64,000 nt of DNA from Leptospira sp. B5-022 (GCF_000347035.1 NZ_ANIJ01000022.1:186001-250000); one strand, 5' to 3'. Numbered from the stretch's first letter, positions 18,255-29,889 are shown. The notes: a model not told the origin generated them from the sequence alone. Numbers and translations are program-made.

Positions 18255-18592
18255 GGCAATTTAGGATCCACAAATACGTCTTTAAAATTCAGATACCAAG
18301 GGATCTCTCCCGCAGGTTTATCATAATAGATCCAAAGACAAACCACAGGATAAGAATTGAAAGGGCAGTCCGCTTTGGTGATCGCGATACTACAAAGATC
18401 TAGATTCCTTCTTTGTACGTCTCCAACCGCGATCGGGAAATTGGGTGGGATAGGATCTCCGCATTTTTTGGAAAGATATTCTGATGCCGCATAGATCTGA
18501 CTATTCGCATCTCCTTGTGGAACCGTATCTTCTTGAACACATTGTATGAATAAAATACAAAAGAAACTGAAAGTGAATAATCGGGCCTTCAT
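18251..18592 (-). CDS. Small Cys-containing lipoprotein of the TonB operon
   Basis: A 113-residue predicted lipoprotein (leader about 1-17, lipobox FIQC). The mature part has five further Cys (KKCGD, LDLCS, ADCPF, VVCLW among them) and a Trp/Tyr-rich end. Its stop overlaps the receptor start by 4 bp (ATGA) and its own start overlaps the stop of the previous lipoprotein gene, so it is tightly coupled to the receptor. No known family recognised; it could be a surface accessory protein of the receptor. Confidence 0.65.
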   Translation of the reverse strand: MKARLFTFSFFCILFIQCVQEDTVPQGDANSQIYAASEYLSKKCGDPIPPNFPIAVGDVQRRNLDLCSIAITKADCPFNSYPVVCLWIYYDKPAGEIPWYLNFKDVFVDPKLP

Positions 18593-18996
18593 CTTTTGCC
18601 CGCCTCGTTTTGACCGGTAGAAGGTGAACCGATCACGGTACCCTTTACTTTAAGAACACTTACAGTACCGACGGGAAAGAATAAATGAGTCTCCTGCCAG
18701 TATTTTACCTTGATCAAACTTTTCCCTCCCGGGATCTTTTGAACCGCTTCACTAAGTGCATAATCCATATTTAATGGATTAGTGATCGGAATAAGTCCGA
18801 ACAAAAAGAAAACAGAACTTTCTCCACTGGAAATTCCCAACTCCATGTAATCTTTGGAACGAATGATCGTCGCGGAATCGATGAGTTGAGTGTTCGTCAC
18901 CCTGCCTCCCACTTCTCCCTGGCTAAAAGTGCCGGAGCATGAGTACAAAGTAAAAAATAAAAAACAAAACAGGATGAAAGATCTGAAAAGAGTCAT
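18589..18996 (-). CDS. Lipoprotein of the TonB operon (paralog A)
   Basis: A 135-residue predicted lipoprotein with a hydrophobic leader ending LYSC (Cys near residue 20). The mature part contains FFLFGLIPITNPLN and a LIKVKYWQETHLFFPVGTVSV strand pair. This last pattern recurs in the next gene upstream (ALINVRYWTDKSIFVF), so the two are diverged duplicates. Function unknown; membership of a receptor operon suggests outer-membrane assembly or ligand binding. Confidence 0.65.
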   Translation of the reverse strand: MTLFRSFILFCFLFFTLYSCSGTFSQGEVGGRVTNTQLIDSATIIRSKDYMELGISSGESSVFFLFGLIPITNPLNMDYALSEAVQKIPGGKSLIKVKYWQETHLFFPVGTVSVLKVKGTVIGSPSTGQNEAGKR

Positions 18997-19008
18997 GTCG
19001 ACCTTGGA

Positions 19009-19389
19009 TTAACGGCCTTTCTTTTTAGGATCCGAGGACTCGTCCTCGAATTTGATCGCTTCGGCGGAGATATGAAGACGATTCATAGTTAAGAATACAA
19101 AGATGGATTTATCCGTCCAATAACGGACATTGATCAGAGCGTCCGCCTCTTTTTCCTTCTTCAATTCCTCTAATAGTTGATCGATAGGAGGAGCTCCCAA
19201 TGGAATTCCGATGATCGCAATATCGAAGGTGAACCAGTACTTCGTTCCTTCTACCGGAGAGATCACTTTATACTTTTTATCCGCTACCGGAACAGTACTT
19301 GTTGCAAGTCCCGCGCTAGAAGTTGCGCAAGAGAAGATGGAAGCAGCTAACAGAATAGATAAAACTAGTCCGGAAATACGAAGTTTCAT
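19009..19389 (-). CDS. Lipoprotein of the TonB operon (paralog B), first gene
   Basis: A 126-residue predicted lipoprotein; leader about 1-20 ends IFSC. It shares with its downstream neighbour a layout of leader, hydrophobic middle (DIAIIGIPLGAPPID) and a strand with NVRYW followed by a hydrophobic IFVFLTMNRL. It is the first gene of the eight-gene minus-strand operon that ends with tonB, so the operon promoter should lie in the gap at 19390-19698. Confidence 0.65.
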   Translation of the reverse strand: MKLRISGLVLSILLAASIFSCATSSAGLATSTVPVADKKYKVISPVEGTKYWFTFDIAIIGIPLGAPPIDQLLEELKKEKEADALINVRYWTDKSIFVFLTMNRLHISAEAIKFEDESSDPKKKGR

Positions 19390-19698
19390 GTTTTTTCCTT
19401 TCCCAGGAACCGACTCCGGTCTAAGTTAATTTCTTATTAGAACGAAGAAGTTTCGCGATTGAGGTTCAATCTTTAGTATCCACCATCAATCTCCCAAAAG
19501 ACATATTTTCCAAGAAAAAAAAATCCCTTTGAAACCGGAATCACTATGATGTGGTCTGGACAAATATCGATTCGAAGGGGGAATATATTACAAAACCATG
19601 ATTCTTTGGTTTCGTTAAATATTTAAATTTGATAATAATCCATCCTGGAGCATATTTTAGCCAGGAGGTTTTAGTTTTGGACCTCAGGAACACGGGAC
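19390..19698. promoter_or_regulatory. Upstream region of the TonB operon
   Basis: About 310 bases without a convincing gene. The region must contain the promoter of the lipoprotein-receptor-exbBD-tonB operon. A small inverted repeat AAACCA / TGGTTT with an 8-nt spacer sits near 19593-19612 and could be an operator or the meaB-side hairpin. I see no good Fur box or riboswitch. The A/T-rich stretch around 19615-19640 is the likeliest promoter zone, but no clear -35/-10 pair stands out. Confidence 0.35.
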
Positions 19699-20748
19699 TT
19701 ATTTGGATAAGTTCTTGTCTTCGTTCTTATAACGTTGTACGAGCTTGCGAGCGGTTTGATAAGAACCTGCTAATCCTTGCGTTACAAGTTCTTCAGCCTT
19801 ATGGAAATCGGTTCCCATCTTCAAGAAAAAGTCATCCAGCAATATGGATTGTACTGATTCATGTAGCCAATGTTTGGCTTGTTCTTTTCTTTTTTTCTCT
19901 AGGTAACCTTTTTCTCGGATCGTTTTTATAAAGTTTAAAATTTCTGTCCATATCTCGGAGATTCCTTCTCCGGTTAATGCCGAACATGTTCTAACGTCTG
20001 TGTGTATGCCTGACTCATGAGCGGGAAGAAAATGAACTGCGGAAATGGTTTCCGCTTTTGCGCGATTCGCTCTGCCAATATTTTCCCCATCCGCCTTGGT
20101 GATCGCGATCAGGTCCGCCATTTCCATGATCCCACGTTTGATCCCTTGTAACTCATCTCCCGCACCGGCAATTAGCAGGAGAAGGAAAACATCCACCATG
20201 GAATTGACTGCAGTTTCAGATTGTCCTACACCGACGGTTTCGACAAGTATCGTATCGAATCCAGCGGACTCGCATAAAAAGATAGTTTCTCTAGTTTTAC
20301 GTGCGACTCCGCCTAAGGAATCTCCGGAAGGAGAAGGGCGAATGAAAACTTCCTTTCTTCGGGAGAGAGTTTCCATTCGGGTCTTATCTCCCAAAATGGA
20401 ACCTCTCGATAATTGCGAGGTAGGGTCTATCGTTAGTACGGCGACCTTTCTGCCTTGGTCAATCAGATGATTTCCGAACGCTTCTATAAACGTACTTTTG
20501 CCGACACCAGGAATACCTGTGATGCCAACCCGAATACTTTTGCCGGAATGAGGTAAACATTTTTCTAATATAGCTTCGGCAAGCTCTTGGTGGGAATGTA
20601 ATGTACTCTCGACAAGAGTAATTGCCCTGCTCAATAAAACTATATCCCCGGAGAGTATTCCTTTAGAAAAAGTTTCCGCATCCGGAAGGCTCTTCTTTTT
20701 AACGGAGCCTCGGATATGGGTTTTTTCTTTTCCCTCGGCTTGGGGCAT
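19699..20748 (-). CDS. meaB: Methylmalonyl-CoA mutase-associated GTPase MeaB
   Basis: A 349-residue G3E GTPase (ArgK/MeaB family) that protects and reloads the cobalamin-dependent mutase. Motifs: Walker A GIPGVGKST near residue 79, the switch segment ETVGVGQSET near 170 and a guanine-specificity ITKAD. It follows the mutase large subunit by 7 bp, the usual genetic context for this chaperone. Confidence 0.95.
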   Translation of the reverse strand: MPQAEGKEKTHIRGSVKKKSLPDAETFSKGILSGDIVLLSRAITLVESTLHSHQELAEAILEKCLPHSGKSIRVGITGIPGVGKSTFIEAFGNHLIDQGRKVAVLTIDPTSQLSRGSILGDKTRMETLSRRKEVFIRPSPSGDSLGGVARKTRETIFLCESAGFDTILVETVGVGQSETAVNSMVDVFLLLLIAGAGDELQGIKRGIMEMADLIAITKADGENIGRANRAKAETISAVHFLPAHESGIHTDVRTCSALTGEGISEIWTEILNFIKTIREKGYLEKKRKEQAKHWLHESVQSILLDDFFLKMGTDFHKAEELVTQGLAGSYQTARKLVQRYKNEDKNLSK

Positions 20749-20755
20749 GGGTAGA

Positions 20756-22929
<2,174 letters not shown>

Positions 22930-22933
<4 letters not shown>

Positions 22934-24807
22934 TGGATTCCCAGCCTCTTTTGAAGATCGGAAAGTGTTTCTAATAGATTGGATCGAACATGGATGAATC
23001 CGTTCACGCCGGCGGATTCCAGTTCGGGAAGAATATCTTTTGGATAACCGGCCACGAGTGAGATTGGCTTTTGTTTTAATTTAGGAAGAATTTCCTTTAC
23101 GTAACCGCTTACTTCTTCGTCGGAACTACAGAAAACGATTATCTGCGGATTTTCTTTTTGGATGCCTGCGATCGCTTCTTCGGAAGTTTCGTAACTTCCG
23201 GGATCTACTACCTGGAATCCTGCACATCCTAAAAAGTTCAATGAGAAGATCGCTCTTGCCTTCTTCATTTTTAAGTCGCCCAAAGGAAGAAGAAGTACTT
23301 TTACGGAAGTTTTGTTTTTGGATTCGTAACCTTCCGTTTTCATCCGGATCTCTTCAATCGCATCCCCCGCAAAAAACTCAGGGATTGGAGATACTTTGAG
23401 TTCGTTAGAGGCAGAAGAGATCGCCGGAGACTTGATATTCTTATTCAGGTCTTTGTTTTGGATCTTATCTTTGGAATTCGGATATTGATTGGTTCCGAGA
23501 AAGATCTCTTTTCGGGTAGAGTAATTTTCTTCCTTCTTCTTTCTGGATTCCAAAATTGACGATTGGATCTTTCCTGATTTTAGACATTCCAGGAATCCGC
23601 CGTCCTTCTCCACTTCTGTGAAAAGTTTCCAGGCCTGCTCGGTGATCTGATCCGTGATCGTTTCTATATAATAAGAACCGGAAGAAGGATCCGCAACCTT
23701 ATCCAAGTAAGATTCGTGTTTTAAGAGTAACTGCACATTTCTTGCGATCCTAAGAGAGAAAGAATCCGCAGGTTGTAATAAATGATCGAATGGAAGAACA
23801 TTGATGATCTCTGCACCTCCGATCGCTGCGGAGATCGCTTCGGTGGTTCCTCTTAAAATATTATTATGAAGATCATAAATCCCGTAATTATACCTTGCGG
23901 TTTCCGCCTCGATAAACGGAAGGGAAGCTTCTCCCTTATCGGAAGAATAAGAAGAAAATATTTCCGCCCATAAAGTCCTTGCCGCTCTGAACTTAGCGAT
24001 CTCTAAGAAATAGTCGGGACCGATCGTAAATTGGAAGATCGTCTGCGAATTCACTACTTCGGGAGAAACTCCTAATTCTCCCAGGCGATATAAGTATTCG
24101 GACCCGAGAGCCAGAGTATAAGCAAGTTCTTGAACGATTGTAGAACCGCTATCTCTGAATGTGGATGAATGAACGGTAAGTGCGCGGAAGTTTTTCCATT
24201 TACCTGCAAGTTCCGTCAAGATCGGTTTCAGGGTTTCCGGGCCATGCCCGCCCGAATGACCATGTCTTGCGAGAATTCTGTACGGATCGTAACCGAGCCC
24301 ACCTACAAGAGTTTTGTTTTTAGGAAGCCAGGAATAAAGTTCGGGAGATTTTTCTTCCGCTACGAAATGAAGAGTGATCTCGTTTAGAGGAAGGTCCGCT
24401 AACAAGAACGAGAGATCTTTTTCATTTTTAATTTGGATCCCTTTTCTTCCGGAGCCCACATCTGCGAGCACAAGTCCCAAAGCGGAAACTCCGTTGGAGA
24501 TCGCTTCGATCGCTAATTCTTTTGCAGTTTTGAGATCCGGGGTATCGATATCTTGTCTGATACTCCAATCGTTCGTAAGTTTGCGAGTAGACCTAAGATA
24601 AGGAAATTTTCCGGGAAGGTTGGAAAGGAGCCATTCCTTTCCTTTTAGATTTTCTTTTCTATAAAACGGCTGGATCTTAAATCCTTCTTGGGTTTCCCAA
24701 ACTAGTTTTTTTTCGAAGTCCGCACCTTTTAAGTCCTTCTGGATAAGGTTTGTCCATGCTTCGGTAGAAACCGGTGGAAATTCGGAGAAAAGTTTTTCTG
24801 ATGCCAT
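22930..24807 (-). CDS. mutA: Methylmalonyl-CoA mutase, small subunit
   Basis: Non-catalytic partner in the heterodimeric mutase. The 625 residues parallel the large subunit: barrel domain (about 60-430, with [19 protein letters not shown] and PSSGSYYIE) and a C-terminal B12-like domain (about 500-625) that lacks the DxHxxG cobalt ligand, as expected for this subunit. It lies 12 bp after terC and overlaps mutB, so terC-mutA-mutB-meaB may be one transcript. Confidence 0.93.
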
Positions 24808-24819
24808 TCGATTTACCCG

Positions 24820-25812
24820 TCAGGCTCCTTCTTTTTTCGTTTTAAGATAATGAGGAATGGAAGCGAGTATTGAGAGTGCTAGAGTTCCTACGATCACTAC
24901 CAAAGAGATCTCGATAGAAACATGGATCACTCTTCCGAAAACGTATCCGGAAAATGCGGGAAGAAGAAGTTTTACTCCCACAAATGCGAGTAAAAGTGAA
25001 ACTCCTTTTTTCAGATGTACGAAAAGTTCCATCACTCCGCCTAAAAGGAAAAATAAAGATCTGAGTCCTAAGATCGCGAATACGTTGGAAGTATAGATGA
25101 TAAAACTATCTTGGGTAATAGAGAAGATCGCAGGAATGGAATCGATCGCGAAAAGTATATCGCTGAATTCCACAACGACTAAGATTAAGAATGTGGAAGT
25201 AAAAAGAGTTTTTCCATGTTCTTTTACCAAAAACTTTTCCGGGTGGTAAGTTTTGGTCATGGGAAGAATTTTACGGGCATACTTCAGAAGTTTCAATTCT
25301 TCCGGATCGAAATCCTCCTCGTCGTCGTGGAAGAACATCTTCCAAGCGGAGTAGAGGAGTAGGAACCCGAAAATGTATAAGATCCATTCGAATCTAGAAA
25401 CTAGTTCTGCACCAGAAAAGATCATTACGGCTCGAAAGACCAATGCACCGATAATTCCCCATTTTAAAATCATGGGTTGGTATTGGGATTGTATCCTGAA
25501 CTTAGAAAAGATCATAATAAACACGAAAAGATTATCCACGGAAAGTGAATATTCTAGAAGATATCCCGCTAAAAATTCCAAAGTCTTTTGTTTTGGGAGC
25601 CCCGGGTTAGTCGGGTCTTCGTGAAAAATATAAACTAAAAGAGAAAAACTGAAAGCAAGAGTGACCCAAAACAAGGTCCAGTAACCCGACTCTCTGAGCG
25701 AGAGTTTATGGGCTCTTTTATTCATTACGAATAGGTCTAAATAGATCAAAAGGCCTATCACGACGGAAAAAATAAGAAAAAGTGTAGAATCTTTTTGGCT
25801 AAACGAGATCAT
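24820..25812 (-). CDS. TerC family integral membrane protein
   Basis: A 330-residue polytopic inner-membrane protein of the TerC/Alx family, members of which are implicated in manganese export and tellurite resistance. About nine hydrophobic helices; the conserved acidic signatures are visible in SLSVDNLFVF and LFAIDSIPAIF. It is the first gene of the group that continues with the mutase genes, an odd partner unless transcription is only incidental. I see no yybP-ykoY riboswitch-like sequence in the short upstream gap. Confidence 0.9.
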   Translation of the reverse strand: MISFSQKDSTLFLIFSVVIGLLIYLDLFVMNKRAHKLSLRESGYWTLFWVTLAFSFSLLVYIFHEDPTNPGLPKQKTLEFLAGYLLEYSLSVDNLFVFIMIFSKFRIQSQYQPMILKWGIIGALVFRAVMIFSGAELVSRFEWILYIFGFLLLYSAWKMFFHDDEEDFDPEELKLLKYARKILPMTKTYHPEKFLVKEHGKTLFTSTFLILVVVEFSDILFAIDSIPAIFSITQDSFIIYTSNVFAILGLRSLFFLLGGVMELFVHLKKGVSLLLAFVGVKLLLPAFSGYVFGRVIHVSIEISLVVIVGTLALSILASIPHYLKTKKEGA

Positions 25813-25916
25813 CGCAGCTTCCGAGGCCAGAATTGGGCCTTTGAAAGACAGGTTCCTCGGTTCGATCAGGAAGACAATCCCAAATCGCCGAGTGTTTTAG
25901 AGATTAGGAGCTGTTA

Positions 25917-26546
25917 ATGATCTATATTATATTCCCGGTTTTAGCCTTTATTCATTTGGGAGTTTTATTTTTTGGTGCGGACATATTTCCGCTTCGTTTG
26001 ATTTCCAAAATTATTCCCATTCTATATTTAATCGCGTTAAGTGTGGGAGAAGGGAAATGGAAAACAAGAGCCGGAATTTGGCTCGGGATCGGTTTGGTAT
26101 TTTCCCTTGGAGGGGATACGATACTTGCCTTCCCGGATAAATATTTTGTTTTCGGTTTGGGAAGTTTCTTAATCGCTCAAGTCGCATATTCCGTTAGCTT
26201 TTCTTGGGGGAATCCAGTACATTTTCTCAGGTTGATCCCTTATGTGGTTTTCGGCGCTTCTTATTTTTATTGGCTTCTTCCAGGGATCGCACCTGCGTTA
26301 ACCATTCCAGTCGCGGTTTACGTTTCCGCAATTTGTGTGATGGGTTGGAGATCCGCTGCTCGGGAAGTTTCTTCCAGAGACAGATGGTTGGGAATTTTAG
26401 GAGCGATCAGTTTTATCATCTCCGATTCTATCATTGCTCTCGGACAATTCACTCCAAATAAACTTCCGTTCCACGGAGTTTGGGTAATGTCTACTTACTA
26501 CTTAGCGCAATTTTTGATCTATCTTTCCCAAGAGGAAGAGGATTAA
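25917..26546 (+). CDS. YhhN family membrane protein (lysoplasmalogenase-like)
   Basis: A 209-residue protein made of about eight TM helices. The family pattern is clear: KIIPILYLIALSV at the N terminus, SLGGDTILAF with the conserved Gly-Asp, and ISDSIIALGQF near the C terminus. Animal TMEM86 relatives hydrolyse lysoplasmalogens; the bacterial substrate is not established. It stands alone on the plus strand, divergent from terC. Confidence 0.85.
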   Translation: MIYIIFPVLAFIHLGVLFFGADIFPLRLISKIIPILYLIALSVGEGKWKTRAGIWLGIGLVFSLGGDTILAFPDKYFVFGLGSFLIAQVAYSVSFSWGNPVHFLRLIPYVVFGASYFYWLLPGIAPALTIPVAVYVSAICVMGWRSAAREVSSRDRWLGILGAISFIISDSIIALGQFTPNKLPFHGVWVMSTYYLAQFLIYLSQEEED

Positions 26547-26614
26547 AAATAGAAAAAATTATTATTGAACCGACTTGAAAATCCCCTAGAATTGTCGCGA
26601 CCGGAGTATGCAGA

Positions 26615-27355
26615 ATGAGTATTAAACCTTTAAAAGAAACTACATTTTTGGAAGCCGTTGCGGCTGCAATCCAGCATGAGAAGGACTACTTCGAATTTTA
26701 CATGGATACGTATGAAAAACTCCCTCCGGGAAGAACTAGGGAATTATTCGAAAAACTTGCGGAGGAAGTGGATGAACATATCAAATTCATTCAGGAGATC
26801 TATCAAGTAGCGGAAGGTGCGGAACTTCCGAACTTAAAACAATTAGCTGCGATCCATAAATTCCACCAAACTACCATCCAAAAGATCATGAATAAGGTGG
26901 AACGTACGATTACAGGTTCCGGATCCAAGAACGCTCACGAGGCGTTGGAGCTTGCAATTAGAGAAGCGGAGAACTCCGTTGCATTCTACGAAAAGCTTAC
27001 CACTAAATTCGAAGATTCGAATATTAAACTATTGTTTTCCAAACTCATGGATTACAGCCATAATTACCAATCCTTGCTGGAAGCTGAGTTGAATTCATTC
27101 GACCAAACTAGCTCTGCCGGAGGTGCATACTTCTGGGACGAACAAGCCGAAGAAGTAACAAAAGCTGTAGGCAATTCCAAACCTAATAGTAAGGCTCCTA
27201 AGGGTCTAAAACCTTCTAAGCCGGCCAAAAAAGCCGCGGCTAAAAAGGTAGTGAAGAAGGCTTCCCCGAAAAAAGCTAAGGTCACCGCTAAGAAAAAGCC
27301 TGCCCCTAAAAAAGTTTCTCCTAAGAAAAAGGCAGCTACCAAAAAGAAAAAGTAA
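26615..27355 (+). CDS. Ferritin-like protein with histone-H1-like Lys-rich tail
   Basis: A 246-residue protein in two parts. Residues about 8-165 are a four-helix ferritin-like (rubrerythrin-type) domain: helices FLEAVAAAIQHEKDYFEFY, LFEKLAEEVDEHIKF, ALELAIREAENSVAFYEKL and a LLFSKLMDYSHNY helix. Glu22, His55 and the Glu/His of the third and fourth helices sit where metal ligands occur, though the residue three before His55 is Val, so the iron site may be altered. Residues about 185-246 are a disordered Lys/Ala/Pro tail with repeats such as KKAAAKK and SPKK, typical of H1-like DNA-binding tails. A DNA-associated iron or peroxide-handling protein is a reasonable inference. A rho-independent terminator follows. 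Confidence 0.8.
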   Translation: MSIKPLKETTFLEAVAAAIQHEKDYFEFYMDTYEKLPPGRTRELFEKLAEEVDEHIKFIQEIYQVAEGAELPNLKQLAAIHKFHQTTIQKIMNKVERTITGSGSKNAHEALELAIREAENSVAFYEKLTTKFEDSNIKLLFSKLMDYSHNYQSLLEAELNSFDQTSSAGGAYFWDEQAEEVTKAVGNSKPNSKAPKGLKPSKPAKKAAAKKVVKKASPKKAKVTAKKKPAPKKVSPKKKAATKKKK

Positions 27356-27363
27356 GAACTAGA

Positions 27364-27393
27364 AAAACCGGGAAACAGGCGCTTCCCGGTTTT
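27364..27393 (+). terminator. Rho-independent terminator after the ferritin-like gene
   Basis: AAAACCGGGAA (27364-27374) pairs perfectly with TTCCCGGTTTT (27383-27393) across an 8-nt loop, 8 bp after the stop codon. Confidence 0.8.
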
Positions 27394-27484
27394 GCCTTGG
27401 GCTGTTCGGAAAGGTAAACCTTTTGGAAGAAGTTCTTAAAAAAGAAGTTTTCCCTCGGACTGACAGATCCAATCTAGCCCCGAG

Positions 27485-28630
27485 ATGAAAACGAATTCAA
27501 GTCCGGATTGGACCAAAATACAACATTTGTACCCGATAAACCGGGAAATGATCTGGTTGAATAATTGCGGGACTACTCCCGTAAACACGGACACCATCCA
27601 TGCAGTGAATGAATACTTGCAAGGTTATGCGGCTAGAGGCGGCCAAACTGACGTACGTAGATACCCGACTGTTAAAAAAGTGATCCGTAATATTCTCGCG
27701 GAATTATTAGGCGTGGATGCGGAAGAACTTTCTCTAATCCATCATACCAACGAAGGGATCGGATTTATTTCCCTGGGTTTGAAACTTAAAGCGGGGGATC
27801 GGATTCTACTTCTGGAAAACGAATATCCTTCTAATATTTATCCTTGGGAACACTGGAAGGAAAAAGGTGTTTCTATGTCATTTGTGCCGATGTCGGAAAC
27901 TCCGGATGGATTTTTAGAAAATCTTAAATCGTCTATCACTCCGGATGTAAAAGTAGTGAGCCTTTCCGCCGTACATTGGTGCACGGGGATGCCTTTCCCT
28001 TTGGAAGAGATCGGAAACTTCCTAACCCAAAAAGGGATCGAGTTCGTTATAGATGGGGCCCAAGGAGTGGGACTTCTTCCAGTACGCCCTAGAGAAATGG
28101 GAATTTCTTATATGGCGTTCCCTGCTTGGAAATGGTTACTCGGACCGTTAGGACTTGGCGTTCTGTACATTGCAAAGGAAAAGTTAGAAGGACTTAATTT
28201 CCCATTCAAGGGTACAGGTTCCGTGGTAAACGACGAGGTGTATTTACCTTATAGACAAGAGTTAAAAGGTACGGATCGTTACGAAATTTCCACTGTGAAT
28301 TTTATAGACTGGGTCTATTTCCAATCCACGTTAGAAATGCTTCATAAAGTAGGCTTTCATAATTCTATGGAAAGGATTTACGAACTTGCGGATTATCTTT
28401 CCGACAAACTCAGAGATACAGGTTGGAAACTTGCCTCGGATCATTTTCCCGATTTTAAAACAGGGATCGTAGTTGCGGAAAAAGAAGGACTCTCCATGGA
28501 AAACATGGTATCTCATCTCAAAAAGAACGGAGTCATGTGTGCACTTCGATTGGGACGGATCCGATTCTCTCCACATATTTATCTAGCCAAGGAACAATTG
28601 GACAGGGTAGTGGACCTTCTCTCTAGATAA
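27485..28630 (+). CDS. Class V PLP-dependent aminotransferase-fold enzyme
   Basis: A 381-residue enzyme of the class V (NifS/isopenicillin N epimerase-like) fold. It has the PLP-binding HHTNEGIGF loop, the Asp of FVIDGAQGVGLLPV and the Schiff-base Lys in FPAWKWLLGP. The C-terminal catalytic-Cys loop of IscS/SufS (HHC-type) is not present; the end reads RLGRIRFSPHIY, as in epimerase-like members, so it is probably not a cysteine desulfurase. Substrate unknown. The BASS transporter gene follows after 3 bp, so the pair likely forms one operon. Confidence 0.85.
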   Translation: MKTNSSPDWTKIQHLYPINREMIWLNNCGTTPVNTDTIHAVNEYLQGYAARGGQTDVRRYPTVKKVIRNILAELLGVDAEELSLIHHTNEGIGFISLGLKLKAGDRILLLENEYPSNIYPWEHWKEKGVSMSFVPMSETPDGFLENLKSSITPDVKVVSLSAVHWCTGMPFPLEEIGNFLTQKGIEFVIDGAQGVGLLPVRPREMGISYMAFPAWKWLLGPLGLGVLYIAKEKLEGLNFPFKGTGSVVNDEVYLPYRQELKGTDRYEISTVNFIDWVYFQSTLEMLHKVGFHNSMERIYELADYLSDKLRDTGWKLASDHFPDFKTGIVVAEKEGLSMENMVSHLKKNGVMCALRLGRIRFSPHIYLAKEQLDRVVDLLSR

Positions 28631-28633
28631 ACG

Positions 28634-29599
28634 GTGGCTTCACTTTTCGAAAAGGCGGCTTTATTATTTCCACTTTGGGTCATTTTTGGTGTGACACTGA
28701 GCTGGTTTTTTCCCACGATATTAGATGGATTTAAAGGACCTTGGATTACTTACAGCTTAGGACTGACCATGCTCGGAATGGGGATCAGCCTAAGAATGGA
28801 AGATTTTACAAGGGTATTCAAGGCTCCTAAACCCATCCTAATCGGAGTGATCGGTCAATATACAATCATGCCGCTCACAGGTTGGTTTTTGGGAAACTTC
28901 TTCCAACTCCCTGCTCCTTTAGCTGTCGGCATTATAGTCGTTTCCTGTTGTCCTGGTGGAGTTGCCTCTAACGTAGTTTCTTTTTTAGCGAGGGGGGACC
29001 TTGCGCTATCAGTTACGATGACTGCGATCTCGACTGTTTTATCCGTGATCATGACTCCGCTTCTCACTTTGTTTTTGGTGGGGAATAGCGTGGGCGCAAA
29101 CGCTTCCGGTCTTTTTTTCGATACGTTACAAGTAGTGATCCTTCCGGTGATCCTAGGAATTTTATTAAATCGTTATACTCCTAAATTTGCGGAGAAGGTG
29201 AAAATCATTTCTCCTTTGATCGCAGTCATACTCATCACTCTGATTGTAGCCTCCATTATCGGTTCCGGAAAGGAAGCAGTGATCCGTTCCGGAATTCATT
29301 TAATCTCCTCCATATTCTTACTCCATATTTCAGGGTATTTTTTCGGGTATTGGGCGGCTTATTTTGGGACCAAATCTTTTGTAGTAGCTAGGACGGTTTC
29401 CATAGAAGTGGGGATGCAAAACAGCGGTCTGGGCGCGGTCCTTTCCCGGAACAATTTTTCCGATCCTTTGGTGGCGATTCCGGCAGCAATCTCCAGTTTT
29501 GTACATTCTTTGATCGGAAGTGTTTTGGCGGGGATCTGGAGAAGGTCCTTTTCTCGGGAAGAAGGGGAAAAATCGCTAATTTCGGCCGATCTTCCTTGA
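28634..29599 (+). CDS. Bile acid:sodium symporter (BASS) family transporter
   Basis: A 321-residue inner-membrane protein with nine to ten TM helices. Family hallmarks: LGMGISLRMEDF near residue 48, SCCPGGVASNVVSFLARGD around 104 and the sodium-site helix VSIEVGMQNSGLGAVL near 255. Bacterial members carry organic anions with sodium. It starts with GTG 3 bp after the PLP enzyme gene, and the two may handle the same small molecule. Confidence 0.9.
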   Translation: MASLFEKAALLFPLWVIFGVTLSWFFPTILDGFKGPWITYSLGLTMLGMGISLRMEDFTRVFKAPKPILIGVIGQYTIMPLTGWFLGNFFQLPAPLAVGIIVVSCCPGGVASNVVSFLARGDLALSVTMTAISTVLSVIMTPLLTLFLVGNSVGANASGLFFDTLQVVILPVILGILLNRYTPKFAEKVKIISPLIAVILITLIVASIIGSGKEAVIRSGIHLISSIFLLHISGYFFGYWAAYFGTKSFVVARTVSIEVGMQNSGLGAVLSRNNFSDPLVAIPAAISSFVHSLIGSVLAGIWRRSFSREEGEKSLISADLP

Positions 29600-29724
29600 T
29601 TTTTGTCCGTCCTTTTTTTTTATAGCATAATCAGTCTGAATAGGGTAAACTTGGCGGCCATAATTTTGGTCTAAACCGAGAAGTTCCTTTTTCAGGCCAA
29701 TCTTAGCTAAGAGTATCATCCGTT

Positions 29725-29877
29725 ATGAGAGAGATCATTAAGCTTTCTTGCCAGGTTTGTAAGAAAAATTCTTACTTCCAGACCAAGAATAAAAAGGCGA
29801 AATCCGAGAAGTTGGTAACGAAAAAATTTTGCAAATTTTGCCGTGCCCACGTCGAACATAAGGAATCCAAGGTATAA
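29725..29877 (+). CDS. rpmG: 50S ribosomal protein L33 (zinc-binding form)
   Basis: A 50-residue protein read directly from the sequence: it begins MREIIKLSCQVC, has a Lys-rich middle (QTKNKKAK) and ends FCKFCRAHVEHKE. The two CxxC pairs (CQVC, CKFC) mark the zinc-binding type of L33. It lies 12 bp before the DksA-like gene, on the same strand, and is probably cotranscribed with it. Confidence 0.9.
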   Translation: MREIIKLSCQVCKKNSYFQTKNKKAKSEKLVTKKFCKFCRAHVEHKESKV

Positions 29878-29889
29878 TTCCGAATTCAG

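Noticed and set aside
19629..19931. Plus-strand open frame opposite the end of meaB
   Set aside because: Overlaps meaB on the other strand and has no coding-type features.
27064..27342. Minus-strand open frame opposite the Lys-rich tail
   Set aside because: Its Phe/Leu/Ala repeats are the antisense of Lys codons; the ferritin-like frame continues through and ends at a terminator.
27485..28630. Cysteine desulfurase (IscS/SufS)
   Set aside because: The C-terminal catalytic-Cys loop is absent and the end resembles epimerase-like class V enzymes.
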